The notes under the pieces: model-generated
Seen by the model: the letters and a program-made list of their open reading frames with translations, nothing else
The model's database searches: none
Told to the model about the DNA's origin: nothing
Shown here: positions 24,896 through 33,699 of the stretch, piece by piece
Numbering within the stretch: the stretch's first letter is position 1
How the letters are laid out: the number at the start of each line of letters is the position of its first letter
NCBI RefSeq assembly: GCF_018614615.1
Contig: NZ_JAGGOK010000002.1
Coordinates: forward strand, 4,751 to 68,750
DNA length: 64,000 nt
Reading direction: 5' to 3'
Source: Streptomyces sp. ISL-100
GTDB taxonomy: Bacteria; Actinomycetota; Actinomycetes; Streptomycetales; Streptomycetaceae
Program-made: the position numbers and the translations under genes

Positions 24896-26329
24896 ATGAA
24901 TTCCCTGTCAGGTACTGGTGCCACTCCGCCCACCGCGCCCGGCCGCCTCCCCCTGATCGGGCACGGCCACCAGCTGGCCAGGCGGCCCCTGGACTTCATG
25001 GATTCCCTGCGCGAACACGGCAGTGTCGTACGGATTCTGATCGGCCCCACCCCGGCGTACGTCGTCACCGATCCCGCGATCACGCGCACGGTGCTGGTGA
25101 GCGAGGCTGAGGCCTTCGCCAAGGGAGGAAAGATCATCGACGCGCTGCGGGTGTTCTTCGGTGACGGTCTCGCCACCGTGGCGGACGGCGACGTACACAT
25201 GAAGCACCGGCGCCTGATGCAGCCGATGTTCAACAAGGCGCACATCGCCACCCGGGGCGACGTCATGATCGACCACGTGCGCGCCGCCACCGCGGCCTGG
25301 GCAGAGGGCGACGCCGTCCGTGACACGTACGAGGACATGAACGCGCTCACGCTCTCGACGTTCCTCATCGCCCTCTTCGGGCCGGCTCTGCCCGCTCATG
25401 TGGAAGAAGAGTTCGCCGGTCTCATGCCCGCGATCATGAAGGGCACGATCAGGCAGACCATCCTCCCCTCGTGGGTGACGAAGCTGCCCCTGCCCGCGAA
25501 CCGGCAGCACGCGCGGCGCGTCGCGCGGCTGCGGGAGCTCATCGACCACGCCATCGATCACCACCAGAGCAAACTGGCCGAGGCGCCCGACAGCGCGGGC
25601 GAAGGGCTCTTCTCCACGCTGCTGACGGCGACCGACCCTGTCACCGGGCAGCCGCTGTCGCGCCAGCAGCTCCAGGACGAAGCGATCACCCTGCTCACCG
25701 GCGCGATCGAGACGACAGGGACCACACTCGCCTGGTCGCTGTACGAGATAAGTGTGAACCCGGAGGTCGAACGGCGGCTGCACGAGGAGCTCGACGCCGT
25801 GTGCGGCGGCCGGCCGCTGCGTTACGACGACTTGGGCTCGCTCACCTATATGCGCAGCGTGCTGAAGGAGTCGATGCGGAAGTACGGGCCCGCCTGGCTC
25901 GTCACGCGCACCACCACGCGCCCTGTCACGCTCGACGGGCATCCTGTTCCCGAGGGCGCGGACGTCATCTACAGCCCCTACATTCACCAGCGCGATCCGG
26001 AGGTCTACTCCGAGCCCGCCGCCTTTGATCCGGACCGGTGGGACCCCGAACGGGCCAAGGGGATCGGCCGGAGTTCCTTCCTCGCCTTCGGCGACGGGCG
26101 GCGCAAGTGCATCGGCGAGGAGTTCGCCTGGACCGAACTCCTCATCATCCTCGCCACGATCACCCAGCGCTGGCGTCTGACGCCGGCTTCGGCTCCGCCG
26201 CGTCCGCAGGCGATCGTGACGGTGAAGCCGGACAAGCTGTCCATGGCGCCGCATCCGCGCACGGCGGTGCCGCGCGACACCACGGTCCCGACCCCGCCCC
26301 CGGCCAAGTGCCCGGTGACGGGCCACTGA
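24896..26329 (+). CDS. Cytochrome P450 (terpene-oxidising type)
   Basis: 477 residues. The I-helix threonine region reads LTGAIETTGTTLAWSLYEIS (about 288-307). ExxR is intact in LKESMRKYGPAW, and the heme loop is FGDGRRKCIGEEF with the cysteine near 429. Sequence style and length (longer than most bacterial P450s) recall the CYP183/CYP170-type enzymes that oxidise sesquiterpenes such as pentalenene. I therefore infer a tailoring role for the terpene made by the synthase at 19276. The ATG at 24896 follows AGGAG at 24883-24887. It is divergent from the conservon operon. Confidence 0.88.
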   Translation: MNSLSGTGATPPTAPGRLPLIGHGHQLARRPLDFMDSLREHGSVVRILIGPTPAYVVTDPAITRTVLVSEAEAFAKGGKIIDALRVFFGDGLATVADGDVHMKHRRLMQPMFNKAHIATRGDVMIDHVRAATAAWAEGDAVRDTYEDMNALTLSTFLIALFGPALPAHVEEEFAGLMPAIMKGTIRQTILPSWVTKLPLPANRQHARRVARLRELIDHAIDHHQSKLAEAPDSAGEGLFSTLLTATDPVTGQPLSRQQLQDEAITLLTGAIETTGTTLAWSLYEISVNPEVERRLHEELDAVCGGRPLRYDDLGSLTYMRSVLKESMRKYGPAWLVTRTTTRPVTLDGHPVPEGADVIYSPYIHQRDPEVYSEPAAFDPDRWDPERAKGIGRSSFLAFGDGRRKCIGEEFAWTELLIILATITQRWRLTPASAPPRPQAIVTVKPDKLSMAPHPRTAVPRDTTVPTPPPAKCPVTGH

Positions 26330-26347
26330 GTCTGGGCACGGATGCGC

Positions 26348-26512
26348 CTGCGGCGGGCCGTTTCCCCACCCCGCCCCTTCCCGCTGTGACATTTTGCGGC
26401 TCCGCCGCGTGGGGGGCTCCGCCCCAGACCCCGCTCCTCAAACGCCGGAGGGGCTGGAGGGTGCCGGGCAGGGGCGGGGTGGGGAAAAGCCCGCGCAGCG
26501 GCTTGGGCGGGT
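26348..26512. repeat. Inverted-repeat intergenic element (dispersed streptomycete repeat)
   Basis: Perfect 18-bp terminal arms, TTTCCCCACCCCGCCCCT (26361-26378) and its complement (26470-26487), enclose smaller GC hairpins such as GCGGCTCCGCCGC and GGGGCTCCGCCCC. The sequence CTCCTCAAACGCCGGAGG inside it is common in Streptomyces intergenic DNA. A partial copy lies at 5-46. It fills the 201 bp between the P450 and the next gene and may end transcription. Confidence 0.7.
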
Positions 26513-26530
26513 GCCGCATAGAATGACCGG

Positions 26531-26857
26531 ATGATCTTCATTGTTGTCAAGTTTCCCGTAAAGCCCGAGTACGCCGAAGAGTGGCCGCAGCACGTCGATG
26601 CCTTCACCAAGGCGACCAGGGGCGAGCCGGGCAACCTGTGGTTCGAATGGTCGCGCAGCATCGAGGACCCGAACACGTACGTGCTCGTCGAGGCGTTCCA
26701 GGACGACGCGGCCGCGGCGCACGTCAATTCCAGCCATTTCAAGGCCGCGTTGGACACGATGCGCCCGCTCGTACGGCGTACGCCCGAAATCGTGAGCACG
26801 ACCATCGAAGGCGCCGACGGGTGGAGCGCGATGGGTGAACTCAAGATCGACGACTAA
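26531..26857 (+). CDS. Antibiotic biosynthesis monooxygenase (ABM)-domain protein
   Basis: 108 residues, the length of a single ABM/YgiN-like ferredoxin-fold domain. It begins MIFIVVKFPVKPEYAEEWPQ, has the family-type NLWFEWSRSIEDPNTYVLVE (about 36-55) and then a helix ending in SSHFKAALD. Proteins of this type are dimeric, cofactor-free oxygenases or quinol-handling proteins in stress and polyketide contexts. It is followed 15 bp later by a DJ-1/PfpI-type gene and is probably co-transcribed with it. The substrate is unknown. Confidence 0.85.
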   Translation: MIFIVVKFPVKPEYAEEWPQHVDAFTKATRGEPGNLWFEWSRSIEDPNTYVLVEAFQDDAAAAHVNSSHFKAALDTMRPLVRRTPEIVSTTIEGADGWSAMGELKIDD

Positions 26858-26872
26858 CTTTGGGAGAGCTCC

Positions 26873-27568
26873 ATGTCGAACATCCTGTTCGTAGTGACCG
26901 GCGCCGACCACTGGACCCTGGCCGACGGCACCCGCCACCCCACCGGCTTCTGGGCCGAGGAGGTCGTCGCCCCCTATGAGGCGTTCACCGGCGCCGGCCA
27001 CGAGGTTGTGGTCGCCACCCCCGGCGGCGTCGTGCCGACCGTGGACCGGGCCAGTCTCGCCCCGGAGGTCAACGGTGGCCCGGAGGGCGCGGACCGGGTC
27101 GTGAGGGCCGTGGCGTCGTTCACGCAGCTTCAGCAGCCGCTGAAGCTGGAGGAGGTGGATCCGGCTGACTACGACGCCGTGTTCTACCCGGGCGGCCACG
27201 GCCCGATGGAGGACCTGGCGGTCAGCGCCGACTCCGCCAGGGTGCTGACCGGCGCTCTCGCCTCGGGCAAGCCGCTGGGTGTCGTATGCCACGCGCCCGC
27301 CGCCCTGCTGGCCACGGGGAACGCCGTCGGCGGCTCGCCGTTCGCGGGCTACCGGCTGACCGGCTTCACCAACGCCGAGGAGACCCAGGCGGGCCTCGCG
27401 GAAAAGGCGAACTGGCTGCTCCAGGACCGCCTCGTGGAGCTCGGGGCCGACTTCCGCGAGGGCGAGCCGTGGGCGCCGCACACCGTCGTCGACCGCAATC
27501 TGTACACCGGCCAGAATCCGGCCTCGGCCGGCCCGCTGGCCGAGGAGATGCTCAAGGCGCTGCGCTGA
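26873..27568 (+). CDS. DJ-1/PfpI (GATase1_Hsp31-like) family protein
   Basis: 231 residues. The nucleophile elbow is VCHAPAALL with the cysteine near 142. Upstream, YDAVFYPGGHGPMEDL (about 103-118) carries the acidic or oxyanion region. The segment TGFWAEEVVAPYEAFTGAGH places it in the Hsp31/HchA-like branch. Members act as glyoxalase III, deglycase-like or chaperone proteins that detoxify methylglyoxal. The ribosome-binding site is GGGAG. Together with the ABM gene it looks like a two-gene stress unit. The 3' end is convergent with the peptide-export operon. Confidence 0.85.
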   Translation: MSNILFVVTGADHWTLADGTRHPTGFWAEEVVAPYEAFTGAGHEVVVATPGGVVPTVDRASLAPEVNGGPEGADRVVRAVASFTQLQQPLKLEEVDPADYDAVFYPGGHGPMEDLAVSADSARVLTGALASGKPLGVVCHAPAALLATGNAVGGSPFAGYRLTGFTNAEETQAGLAEKANWLLQDRLVELGADFREGEPWAPHTVVDRNLYTGQNPASAGPLAEEMLKALR

Positions 27569-27589
27569 GCGGTCGGCCTCACGCGAGCC

Positions 27590-30457
27590 TCACGCCAGCT
27601 GGCGCCGCACGAGTTCATGCAGCCGGCCGCCCGTGTCGGCGAGCAGCTGCGCGGGCGGTCCCTGTTCGACAATCCTGCCGTCCGCCATGACGATCACCCG
27701 GTCGGCGTCCATGACCGTGGACAGCCGGTGGGCGATGACCAGGCGGCCGGCGCTCAGCCTGCGCGTGCTGGCCATGACGATGCGCTGGGTCTCGTTGTCG
27801 AGCGCGCTGGTGGCCTCGTCGAAGAAGAGGATGCGGGGGCGGCGTACGAGCGCCTGAGCGATCATCAGGCGCTGGCGCTGCCCGCCCGAGATCGCGCCGC
27901 CGCCGGCGATCATCGTATGCAGCCCCATCGGCATGCGCCGGATGTCCTCGGCCAGGCCTGCCATCTCGGCGGCCTCCCACACCTCCTCCTGGGAGAAGAC
28001 CTCGGCGCCGCTGATGCAGTCCAGGATCGATCCCGTCAGCGGCTGCGCGTTCTGGAGGACGACACCGCACTGACGGCGTACGGCCGACTGGTCCAGCGCC
28101 GCCAAGTCCTGGCCGTCGTACAGCACGCTGCCCGAGAGCGGCTTGTCGAAGCCGATGAGCAGCCGCAGCAGGGTCGACTTGCCGCAGCCGCTGGGTCCGA
28201 CGATCGCCACGAACTCGCCCGGGCGCACTTCGAGCGACACGTCGTCGAGCACCAGCGGGCCGTCGTCGGTGTAGCGGAACGACAGCTTCCTGGCCTCGAT
28301 GGAGCCGGACAGCGTGCCGGGCTGCGCGCTGGCGCCGCGTACCTCCGGGGCCTCGTCCAGAACCGGCTTGATCTGTTCGAACATGGGCAGCACGGCAGCG
28401 ACCGAGATGAGCGCGCCGCTGAGCTGGGTGACCGACGTCAGCAGCATGGTGACGGCCGTGCTGAAGGTCAGGAACGCTCCGGCCGACATGCTGCCGCGAG
28501 CCGGTCCCGCCAGCAACATGAACATGATGAGCGAGCACAGCGGCAGATAGATGGCGTCAAGGACCGTGGTCAGGTTCTTGATGCGGCCCGCGCGCTGCTG
28601 AAGTTCCCGCGAGCGGGCGAACTCGCGGGCCCAGGCGGCGTACGCGAAACTCTCCGCGGCCGCGACCCGCAGTTTGGGCAGTCCCCGCAGGGTCTGGAAC
28701 GCCTGGTTGTTGAGCTTGTTGCCGAGCTCGACGAGCTTGCGCTGCCAGCGCACCTGCCACAGGCCCATCCCCAGGAACACGCCGCCGATGACTACGAGCA
28801 TGGCGATCGCCGCCAGGGCCAGCGGCACGCTGAACCAGAACAGCAGAACGACGTTCATCGCGCCGACCGTGCTCGCCTGTACGGCCACCGGACCGAGCCC
28901 GGACAGCACCCTGCGGATGGCGCTGATGCCCATGGCCGCGCTGGCGAGCTCACCGGTGGACCGCTCGGTGAAGAACTTAGTCGGCAGCCGCAGCAGCCGG
29001 TCCCAGACGGCGGGCTGGAGGCCGGCCTCGATGCGGCCTTCCATACGGAGGATGGTGAGGTTCTGCAGCAGCATGAAGGACGCGGTGACGATGCTGGTGA
29101 TCATGACGGCCAGGGAGACCTGGACGATGAGGCCGGTCTCGGCGTTCGGTACGTACACGCCGAGCACCTGGCCGGTCGCGATCGGTACGAGACCGCCGAG
29201 GCCGACGGTCACCAGACCGCTGAGGAGTAGGTTCCGCAGATCGACGCGGGTGTCGCGCAGGCTGAAGCGCAGCAGGCCCCACAGGGTCAGGGGCCGCTCG
29301 GGAAGGGGGCGGTAGAACATGACCGCGCGCGGCTCGAAGTCGTCCGCGTTGTCCTTGCCGATGCGTATCCGCATGCCCGAGGCCGGGTTCACCGCCTCGT
29401 ACCGGCCGCGCCGCCACAGCAGCGCGACCGGCGCGCCCGACTTGGCGCGGTGGCCCACCAGCGGGCCGGAGTTGGCCCGCCACCAGCGCCCGTCGAGCCG
29501 CACCGGGCGGGTACGGACACGGGAGACCAGGGCGATGCGGTCGACGGGGGTGACGCGGTCGTTGACCGCGCCGCCCTTCGGGGGCTCGGTGAGGGTGATC
29601 CCGGCCGCCTCCGCGACCCGGCGGCAGACGGCGAAGGTGGCGTCGTCAGTGGCGCGGTCCGTGCCCGTCGCGGCGCGCCCGGACCGGTCCGGGCGGCCGA
29701 TGGAGGCCACCAGGGCCTCGTCGGCCCGCGCGCGGACGGCCGCGCCCGCCTTGATGCCGGCGGCCGTACGGTCCTCGTGGGCGCGTTCGAGGTCTTCGAT
29801 CCAGTGGTCGACGGCGGACAGCAGGCGGTACTGCTGGTTCACCAACTGCTGCCACATCGCCGTTTCGATCAGCAGGTCTCCGACGGCGTCCGCGCTGTAG
29901 GAGGCGCCGTACTGCACGCTGCCGGGGGACACCGGCATCCACAGGATGTCGTCGTCGGTCACGGGTCCTTCGATGTCGGGACGGCCGTCAAGCGGGGCCT
30001 GGAAGAGCACGCCCAGGCTGCGTCCGATGCCGAGGGCGAAGGCGTGGTCGAGCGGGCTCTCGTACCCGGCATAGGTGTCGGTGTACGGATCGGCGTAGCC
30101 ATTGGCGTACTCGGGCGGCCGGTAGAGCTCGCGCAGCGGGATCCGCCGCAGCAGGCAGTCCTGCGACGGCCGGCCGATCAGCGTGTGCTGGGGGCCTTCG
30201 ACCGGACCGAGCAGCAGCGCTCCCGCTTCGAGGCGGCCGAGGAAGTGCCAGTGCCCCTGCTGCACGGCGTCGACCGCGAACAGGTCCAGCGCCCCGCCCA
30301 CCACGAGCCACAGCACCTGCGGCCCCTCCAGCGCCAGGCTGCGCAGACCGGCGCAGTCGACAGGCGCGCCGAGGCCGCCCAGCGCGTAGGTCACCGCATC
30401 GAGTTCGGCGGGGCTCCCCTCCGTCGGGCCGACGGCGGTCGGGTGTACGGACGACAT
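27590..30457 (-). CDS. NHLM-type peptide export ABC transporter, second subunit
   Basis: 955 residues. The ATG at 30457 follows AAGGAG, 1 bp after the upstream ABC gene. The first ~400 residues resemble the cyclic-nucleotide-binding-like sensor region of NHLM ABC2 proteins. Next come about six membrane helices and an ATPase with Walker A GPSGCGKSTLLRLL, signature ISGGQRQRLMIAQAL and Walker B ILFFDEATSALD. No C39 peptidase domain is present, unlike in its partner. In NHLM systems this protein works with the peptidase-containing transporter and an HlyD adaptor to export double-glycine-leader peptides. Confidence 0.9.
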   Translation of the reverse strand: MSSVHPTAVGPTEGSPAELDAVTYALGGLGAPVDCAGLRSLALEGPQVLWLVVGGALDLFAVDAVQQGHWHFLGRLEAGALLLGPVEGPQHTLIGRPSQDCLLRRIPLRELYRPPEYANGYADPYTDTYAGYESPLDHAFALGIGRSLGVLFQAPLDGRPDIEGPVTDDDILWMPVSPGSVQYGASYSADAVGDLLIETAMWQQLVNQQYRLLSAVDHWIEDLERAHEDRTAAGIKAGAAVRARADEALVASIGRPDRSGRAATGTDRATDDATFAVCRRVAEAAGITLTEPPKGGAVNDRVTPVDRIALVSRVRTRPVRLDGRWWRANSGPLVGHRAKSGAPVALLWRRGRYEAVNPASGMRIRIGKDNADDFEPRAVMFYRPLPERPLTLWGLLRFSLRDTRVDLRNLLLSGLVTVGLGGLVPIATGQVLGVYVPNAETGLIVQVSLAVMITSIVTASFMLLQNLTILRMEGRIEAGLQPAVWDRLLRLPTKFFTERSTGELASAAMGISAIRRVLSGLGPVAVQASTVGAMNVVLLFWFSVPLALAAIAMLVVIGGVFLGMGLWQVRWQRKLVELGNKLNNQAFQTLRGLPKLRVAAAESFAYAAWAREFARSRELQQRAGRIKNLTTVLDAIYLPLCSLIMFMLLAGPARGSMSAGAFLTFSTAVTMLLTSVTQLSGALISVAAVLPMFEQIKPVLDEAPEVRGASAQPGTLSGSIEARKLSFRYTDDGPLVLDDVSLEVRPGEFVAIVGPSGCGKSTLLRLLIGFDKPLSGSVLYDGQDLAALDQSAVRRQCGVVLQNAQPLTGSILDCISGAEVFSQEEVWEAAEMAGLAEDIRRMPMGLHTMIAGGGAISGGQRQRLMIAQALVRRPRILFFDEATSALDNETQRIVMASTRRLSAGRLVIAHRLSTVMDADRVIVMADGRIVEQGPPAQLLADTGGRLHELVRRQLA

Positions 30458-30458
30458 G

Positions 30459-32726
30459 TCAGTGCTCCTTGACCAGCTCGGCGTACGCTCCGCCGGCGGC
30501 GACCAGCTCTTCGTGGCGGCCACGTTCGACGACCGACCCGTGGTCGAGTACGACGATCTCGTCGCTGTCGCGCACCGTGCTCAGCCGGTGGGCGATGACG
30601 ACGCACGCGCAGCCGCGCCGCCGCAGATTGTCGATGATGATCCGCTCGGTCTCGGCGTCGAGGGCGCTCGTCACTTCATCCAGTACGAGGATGCTCGGCC
30701 GCCTGACCAGCGCGCGGGCGATCTCCAGCCGCTGCCGCTGGCCGCCGGAGAAGTTGCGGCCGTCCTGCTCGACGCGGCTGTGGATGCCGTCGGGGCGCCG
30801 CGCGATCACGTCGTACAGGGCGGCGTCCTGGAGGGCGGCGACGACCGCCTCGTCGGGTATCGAGGGGTCCCACAGCGCCACGTTGTCGCGGACCGTGCCC
30901 TCGAAGAGGAAGACGTCCTGGTCGACGAAGGAGACCGAGGCGGCCAGCGCGCTGCGGGAGATGTCCTCCAGGCGCTGTCCGTCGATACGGATCGTCCCCT
31001 CCCAGGGGGTGTAAAGACCGGAGATCAGCCGCGACACGGTCGACTTGCCGCTGCCCGATCCGCCGACGAGGGCGACCTGCTGACCGGGTCCCACGGCCAG
31101 CGAGAAGCCGGTGAGCAGCGGCTTGTCGAGTGGGCTGTAGCCGAAGGTGATCTCTTCGAGCGTCACATGGCCCTTGAGCCTGCGCGTGCTCTCGTCCGGC
31201 TCGCGCCGCGAGTACAGGACATCGACCGGGAAGCTCTCGACGTCCTTCAGCCTGGCCACATCGGCGGCGAAGTCCTGGATACGGCCCGCGACGCCGTTGA
31301 GGCGGCTGATGGGCGCGGTGAAGCGCGCCACCAGCGCCTGGAAGGCGACGAGCAGACCGATCGAGATATGCCCCTCAACGGCCCGCAGTCCGCCGATCCA
31401 CAGGATCAGCGCGCTGTTGAGCGTCGCGAGGGTCGGCGCGACGACGGCCAGGAACGCGCTCGGTACGCCGAGCCGCTGCTGCACGTCCAGCGTGGTCGCG
31501 TGCTGGCCCGCCCAGCGGCGGAAGAACCCGTTCTCGCCGCCGGTGGCCTTCATCGTCTCGATCAGCTGAAGACCGGTGTACGACGTGTTGGTCAGCCGGG
31601 CGCTGTCCGCGCGCAGCTTCTGGGTGTGCGTGGCCCGCAGCCGGATGACGATGCGCATCGCGACCACATTGAGCAGGGCGACGATCACTCCGACGAACGT
31701 CAGCTGGGGGTCGTACGACCACATCAGGAGGGCGTAGAGGATCACGACCACCCCGTCCACCCCGGCAGCCGCCAGGTCCCGTGCCAGCGTCTCGGCCACC
31801 GCGTCGTTGGACTGGAGGCGCTGGACGAGGTCGGCCGGGCTGCGCTGCGCGAAGAAGGTGACGGGCAGGCGCAGCAGGTGGCGCAGGAACCGGGCGCTGC
31901 TGAGCGTGGAGGAGATGATGCGTCCGCGCAGCAGGTTCGCCTGTTGCAGACCGGTGAGTACGGCGGTGAGCGCCACCATCGCGGCCATCGACGCGAAGAG
32001 CGGGCCCAGCATCGACGTCTGCTCGCCGATCAGGAACATGTCGATGTACGTACGGCTCAGCGCGGGCACCGCCGCGCCGACGGCGACCAGCAGCAGGCTG
32101 GCGAGCAGCGCGGCGAGCAGGGTGCCGGTGGTCCCGCGCATGCGCGCGGGGACGGCGCCCATGACGCCGGGCTTGCGGCCACCACGGCGGAAGGATTGGG
32201 AGGGTTCGAAGACGAGGACGACCCCGGTGAAGCTGGTGTCGAAGTCCTCCGTCGCGACGAAGCGGCGGCCCTTGTCGGGGTCGTTGATGTGGAAGCCCCG
32301 ACGCCCGAACCGACGCCCCATGCCGTCATAGACGACGTAGTGGTTGAACTCCCAGAAGAGAATGGCGGGCGCCTGGACCTCGGCGAGCGCCGTCGCCTCC
32401 ATCTGCATGCCCTTGGCCTGTAGACCGTAACTACGCGCTGCCTTGAGCAGGTTGCTGGCCCGCGAGCCGTCGCGCGACACTCCGCACGCGATGCGCAGCT
32501 CTTCGAGGGGCACATGACGGCCGTAGTGGGCGAGGACCATGGCCAGCGCGGCGGCGCCGCACTCCACCGCCTCCATCTGGAGGACCGTGGGCGTACGGAC
32601 GGCCTTGCGCTTCTTGACCTGTACGGGCTTCGCACGGCGGCGCCCGCCCGCCGGAGCCTGCCGACGGCGGCCCGCCGGCGGCAACTGCTGCTGCGGCGGC
32701 GCCGCGGAGTTGTTCGGTGGGGTCAC
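30459..32726 (-). CDS. NHLM-type peptidase-containing ABC transporter (PCAT, C39)
   Basis: 755 residues. The GTG at 32726 overlaps the HlyD stop by 4 bp. A basic, Pro/Arg-rich N-terminal tail precedes the C39 peptidase. Its catalytic Cys is in VECGAAALAM (Cys56), the His in FNHYVVYDG (His129) and the Asp in INDPDKG (Asp149). Six membrane helices and an ATPase follow, with Walker A GGSGSGKSTVSRL, signature FSGGQRQRLEIARAL and Walker B LVLDEVTSALD. It should cleave the leader of the 33700-33924 precursor after GG and export the core. All catalytic residues are present. Confidence 0.94.
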   Translation of the reverse strand: MTPPNNSAAPPQQQLPPAGRRRQAPAGGRRRAKPVQVKKRKAVRTPTVLQMEAVECGAAALAMVLAHYGRHVPLEELRIACGVSRDGSRASNLLKAARSYGLQAKGMQMEATALAEVQAPAILFWEFNHYVVYDGMGRRFGRRGFHINDPDKGRRFVATEDFDTSFTGVVLVFEPSQSFRRGGRKPGVMGAVPARMRGTTGTLLAALLASLLLVAVGAAVPALSRTYIDMFLIGEQTSMLGPLFASMAAMVALTAVLTGLQQANLLRGRIISSTLSSARFLRHLLRLPVTFFAQRSPADLVQRLQSNDAVAETLARDLAAAGVDGVVVILYALLMWSYDPQLTFVGVIVALLNVVAMRIVIRLRATHTQKLRADSARLTNTSYTGLQLIETMKATGGENGFFRRWAGQHATTLDVQQRLGVPSAFLAVVAPTLATLNSALILWIGGLRAVEGHISIGLLVAFQALVARFTAPISRLNGVAGRIQDFAADVARLKDVESFPVDVLYSRREPDESTRRLKGHVTLEEITFGYSPLDKPLLTGFSLAVGPGQQVALVGGSGSGKSTVSRLISGLYTPWEGTIRIDGQRLEDISRSALAASVSFVDQDVFLFEGTVRDNVALWDPSIPDEAVVAALQDAALYDVIARRPDGIHSRVEQDGRNFSGGQRQRLEIARALVRRPSILVLDEVTSALDAETERIIIDNLRRRGCACVVIAHRLSTVRDSDEIVVLDHGSVVERGRHEELVAAGGAYAELVKEH

Positions 32727-33529
32727 GGAAGCAGCCAATCGATCGGATGCTGCTCGGCGAGGTGGATGGCGCCGGAGGCGAGGGTCATGGACTCGACGGC
32801 GTACGGCGGTCCGTCCGGCCTCGACCAGGAGTAGCCGGACTTGGAGGCGCCCGAGCGGTCAAGCTGGACGAGTACGGACACGGGCTGGCCCTGCTTCGAG
32901 AACTCCTCGCCGAGCTGGCTGCTGCCGAGATAGCCGGTGATGCGCTGTTGGGTCTGGGCGGTCCTGCCGACGGATTTGACCCGGCCGCGCAGTACGCCGT
33001 ACTGCTGGGTCGCGACCGACTGGACGGTCAGATCCACCGCTGCCCCGACGGGCACGGTGGACCCGCGCTCGGCCGGTACGTACAGCGTCGCCATGAGGGG
33101 GTCGTCCGCGTTCCGCACCCGTTCCACGGCCGCCACATCCGCCCCGGTGGTCACCACGGAGCCGATAGCGGCGACGAGCGTCGTCAGCCGGCCTGCGGCG
33201 ATGGTGCGTACGACGGTGTCCCCCTGCGCGGTACGGACCTTCAGGAGGGCGGCATTGGCGGAGACGCGCTCGCCTTCCTGGGCGAGTACGGCGGTGACCT
33301 GGCCGGCGACGGGACTCTGCAGGACGTAACTGCCCTGGGCGTGGGTGAGGATTCCGGGGGCGCCGAGTGTGGACGACACGGTGCCGGTCACGGCCCAGAC
33401 GGCCGAGGCGGTCATGACGATGACCGTGACGATCAGAACAAGCAGGCCCTGTGGCCGGGCGAATCGCACCGGCAGATCAATTTCTTCGGGCGATTGCAGC
33501 TTGGAAAGCGCCTGTTGGCGAAACTGCAC
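32723..33529 (-). CDS. HlyD-family membrane fusion protein of NHLM exporter
   Basis: 268 residues. A short cytoplasmic N-terminus (MQFRQQALSKLQSPEEIDLP) precedes one membrane helix at about 28-47. The lipoyl/barrel-type region includes GVSSPVAGQV-like SYVLQSPVAGQVTAVLAQEG and continues to the C-terminus. It is shorter than Gram-negative HlyD proteins because the long coiled coil is missing, as in other NHLM adaptors of Gram-positive bacteria. The GTG at 33529 follows GAGGGAAGAG. It is the first of three coupled exporter genes, downstream of the precursor gene and a hairpin. Confidence 0.87.
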   Translation of the reverse strand: MQFRQQALSKLQSPEEIDLPVRFARPQGLLVLIVTVIVMTASAVWAVTGTVSSTLGAPGILTHAQGSYVLQSPVAGQVTAVLAQEGERVSANAALLKVRTAQGDTVVRTIAAGRLTTLVAAIGSVVTTGADVAAVERVRNADDPLMATLYVPAERGSTVPVGAAVDLTVQSVATQQYGVLRGRVKSVGRTAQTQQRITGYLGSSQLGEEFSKQGQPVSVLVQLDRSGASKSGYSWSRPDGPPYAVESMTLASGAIHLAEQHPIDWLLP

Positions 33530-33577
33530 GACACTCTTCCCTCAACTGCAATGGGCTGTCAGGTATTTCCGGACGGC

Positions 33578-33615
33578 CGTACGCCCCGGACCCTGGGTGG
33601 ATCCGGGGGCGTACG
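33578..33615 (-). terminator. Attenuator-like hairpin between precursor and exporter genes
   Basis: CGTACGCCCCGGA (33578-33590) pairs with TCCGGGGGCGTACG (33602-33615), with one bulged base and an 11-nt loop. It lies 85-120 bp after the precursor stop on the minus strand. Such a partial terminator would give more precursor mRNA than exporter mRNA. The rest of the 170-bp gap shows only a small GTGCCG/CGGCAC hairpin near 33675-33690. Confidence 0.6.
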
Positions 33616-33699
33616 ACCGGGCCTGTCGACAAGGAGGGGCGGCCGACGGGCCGTAAGTCACCTCTGATGTCCCGTGCCGCTCACCGGCACAGGAGGGGA

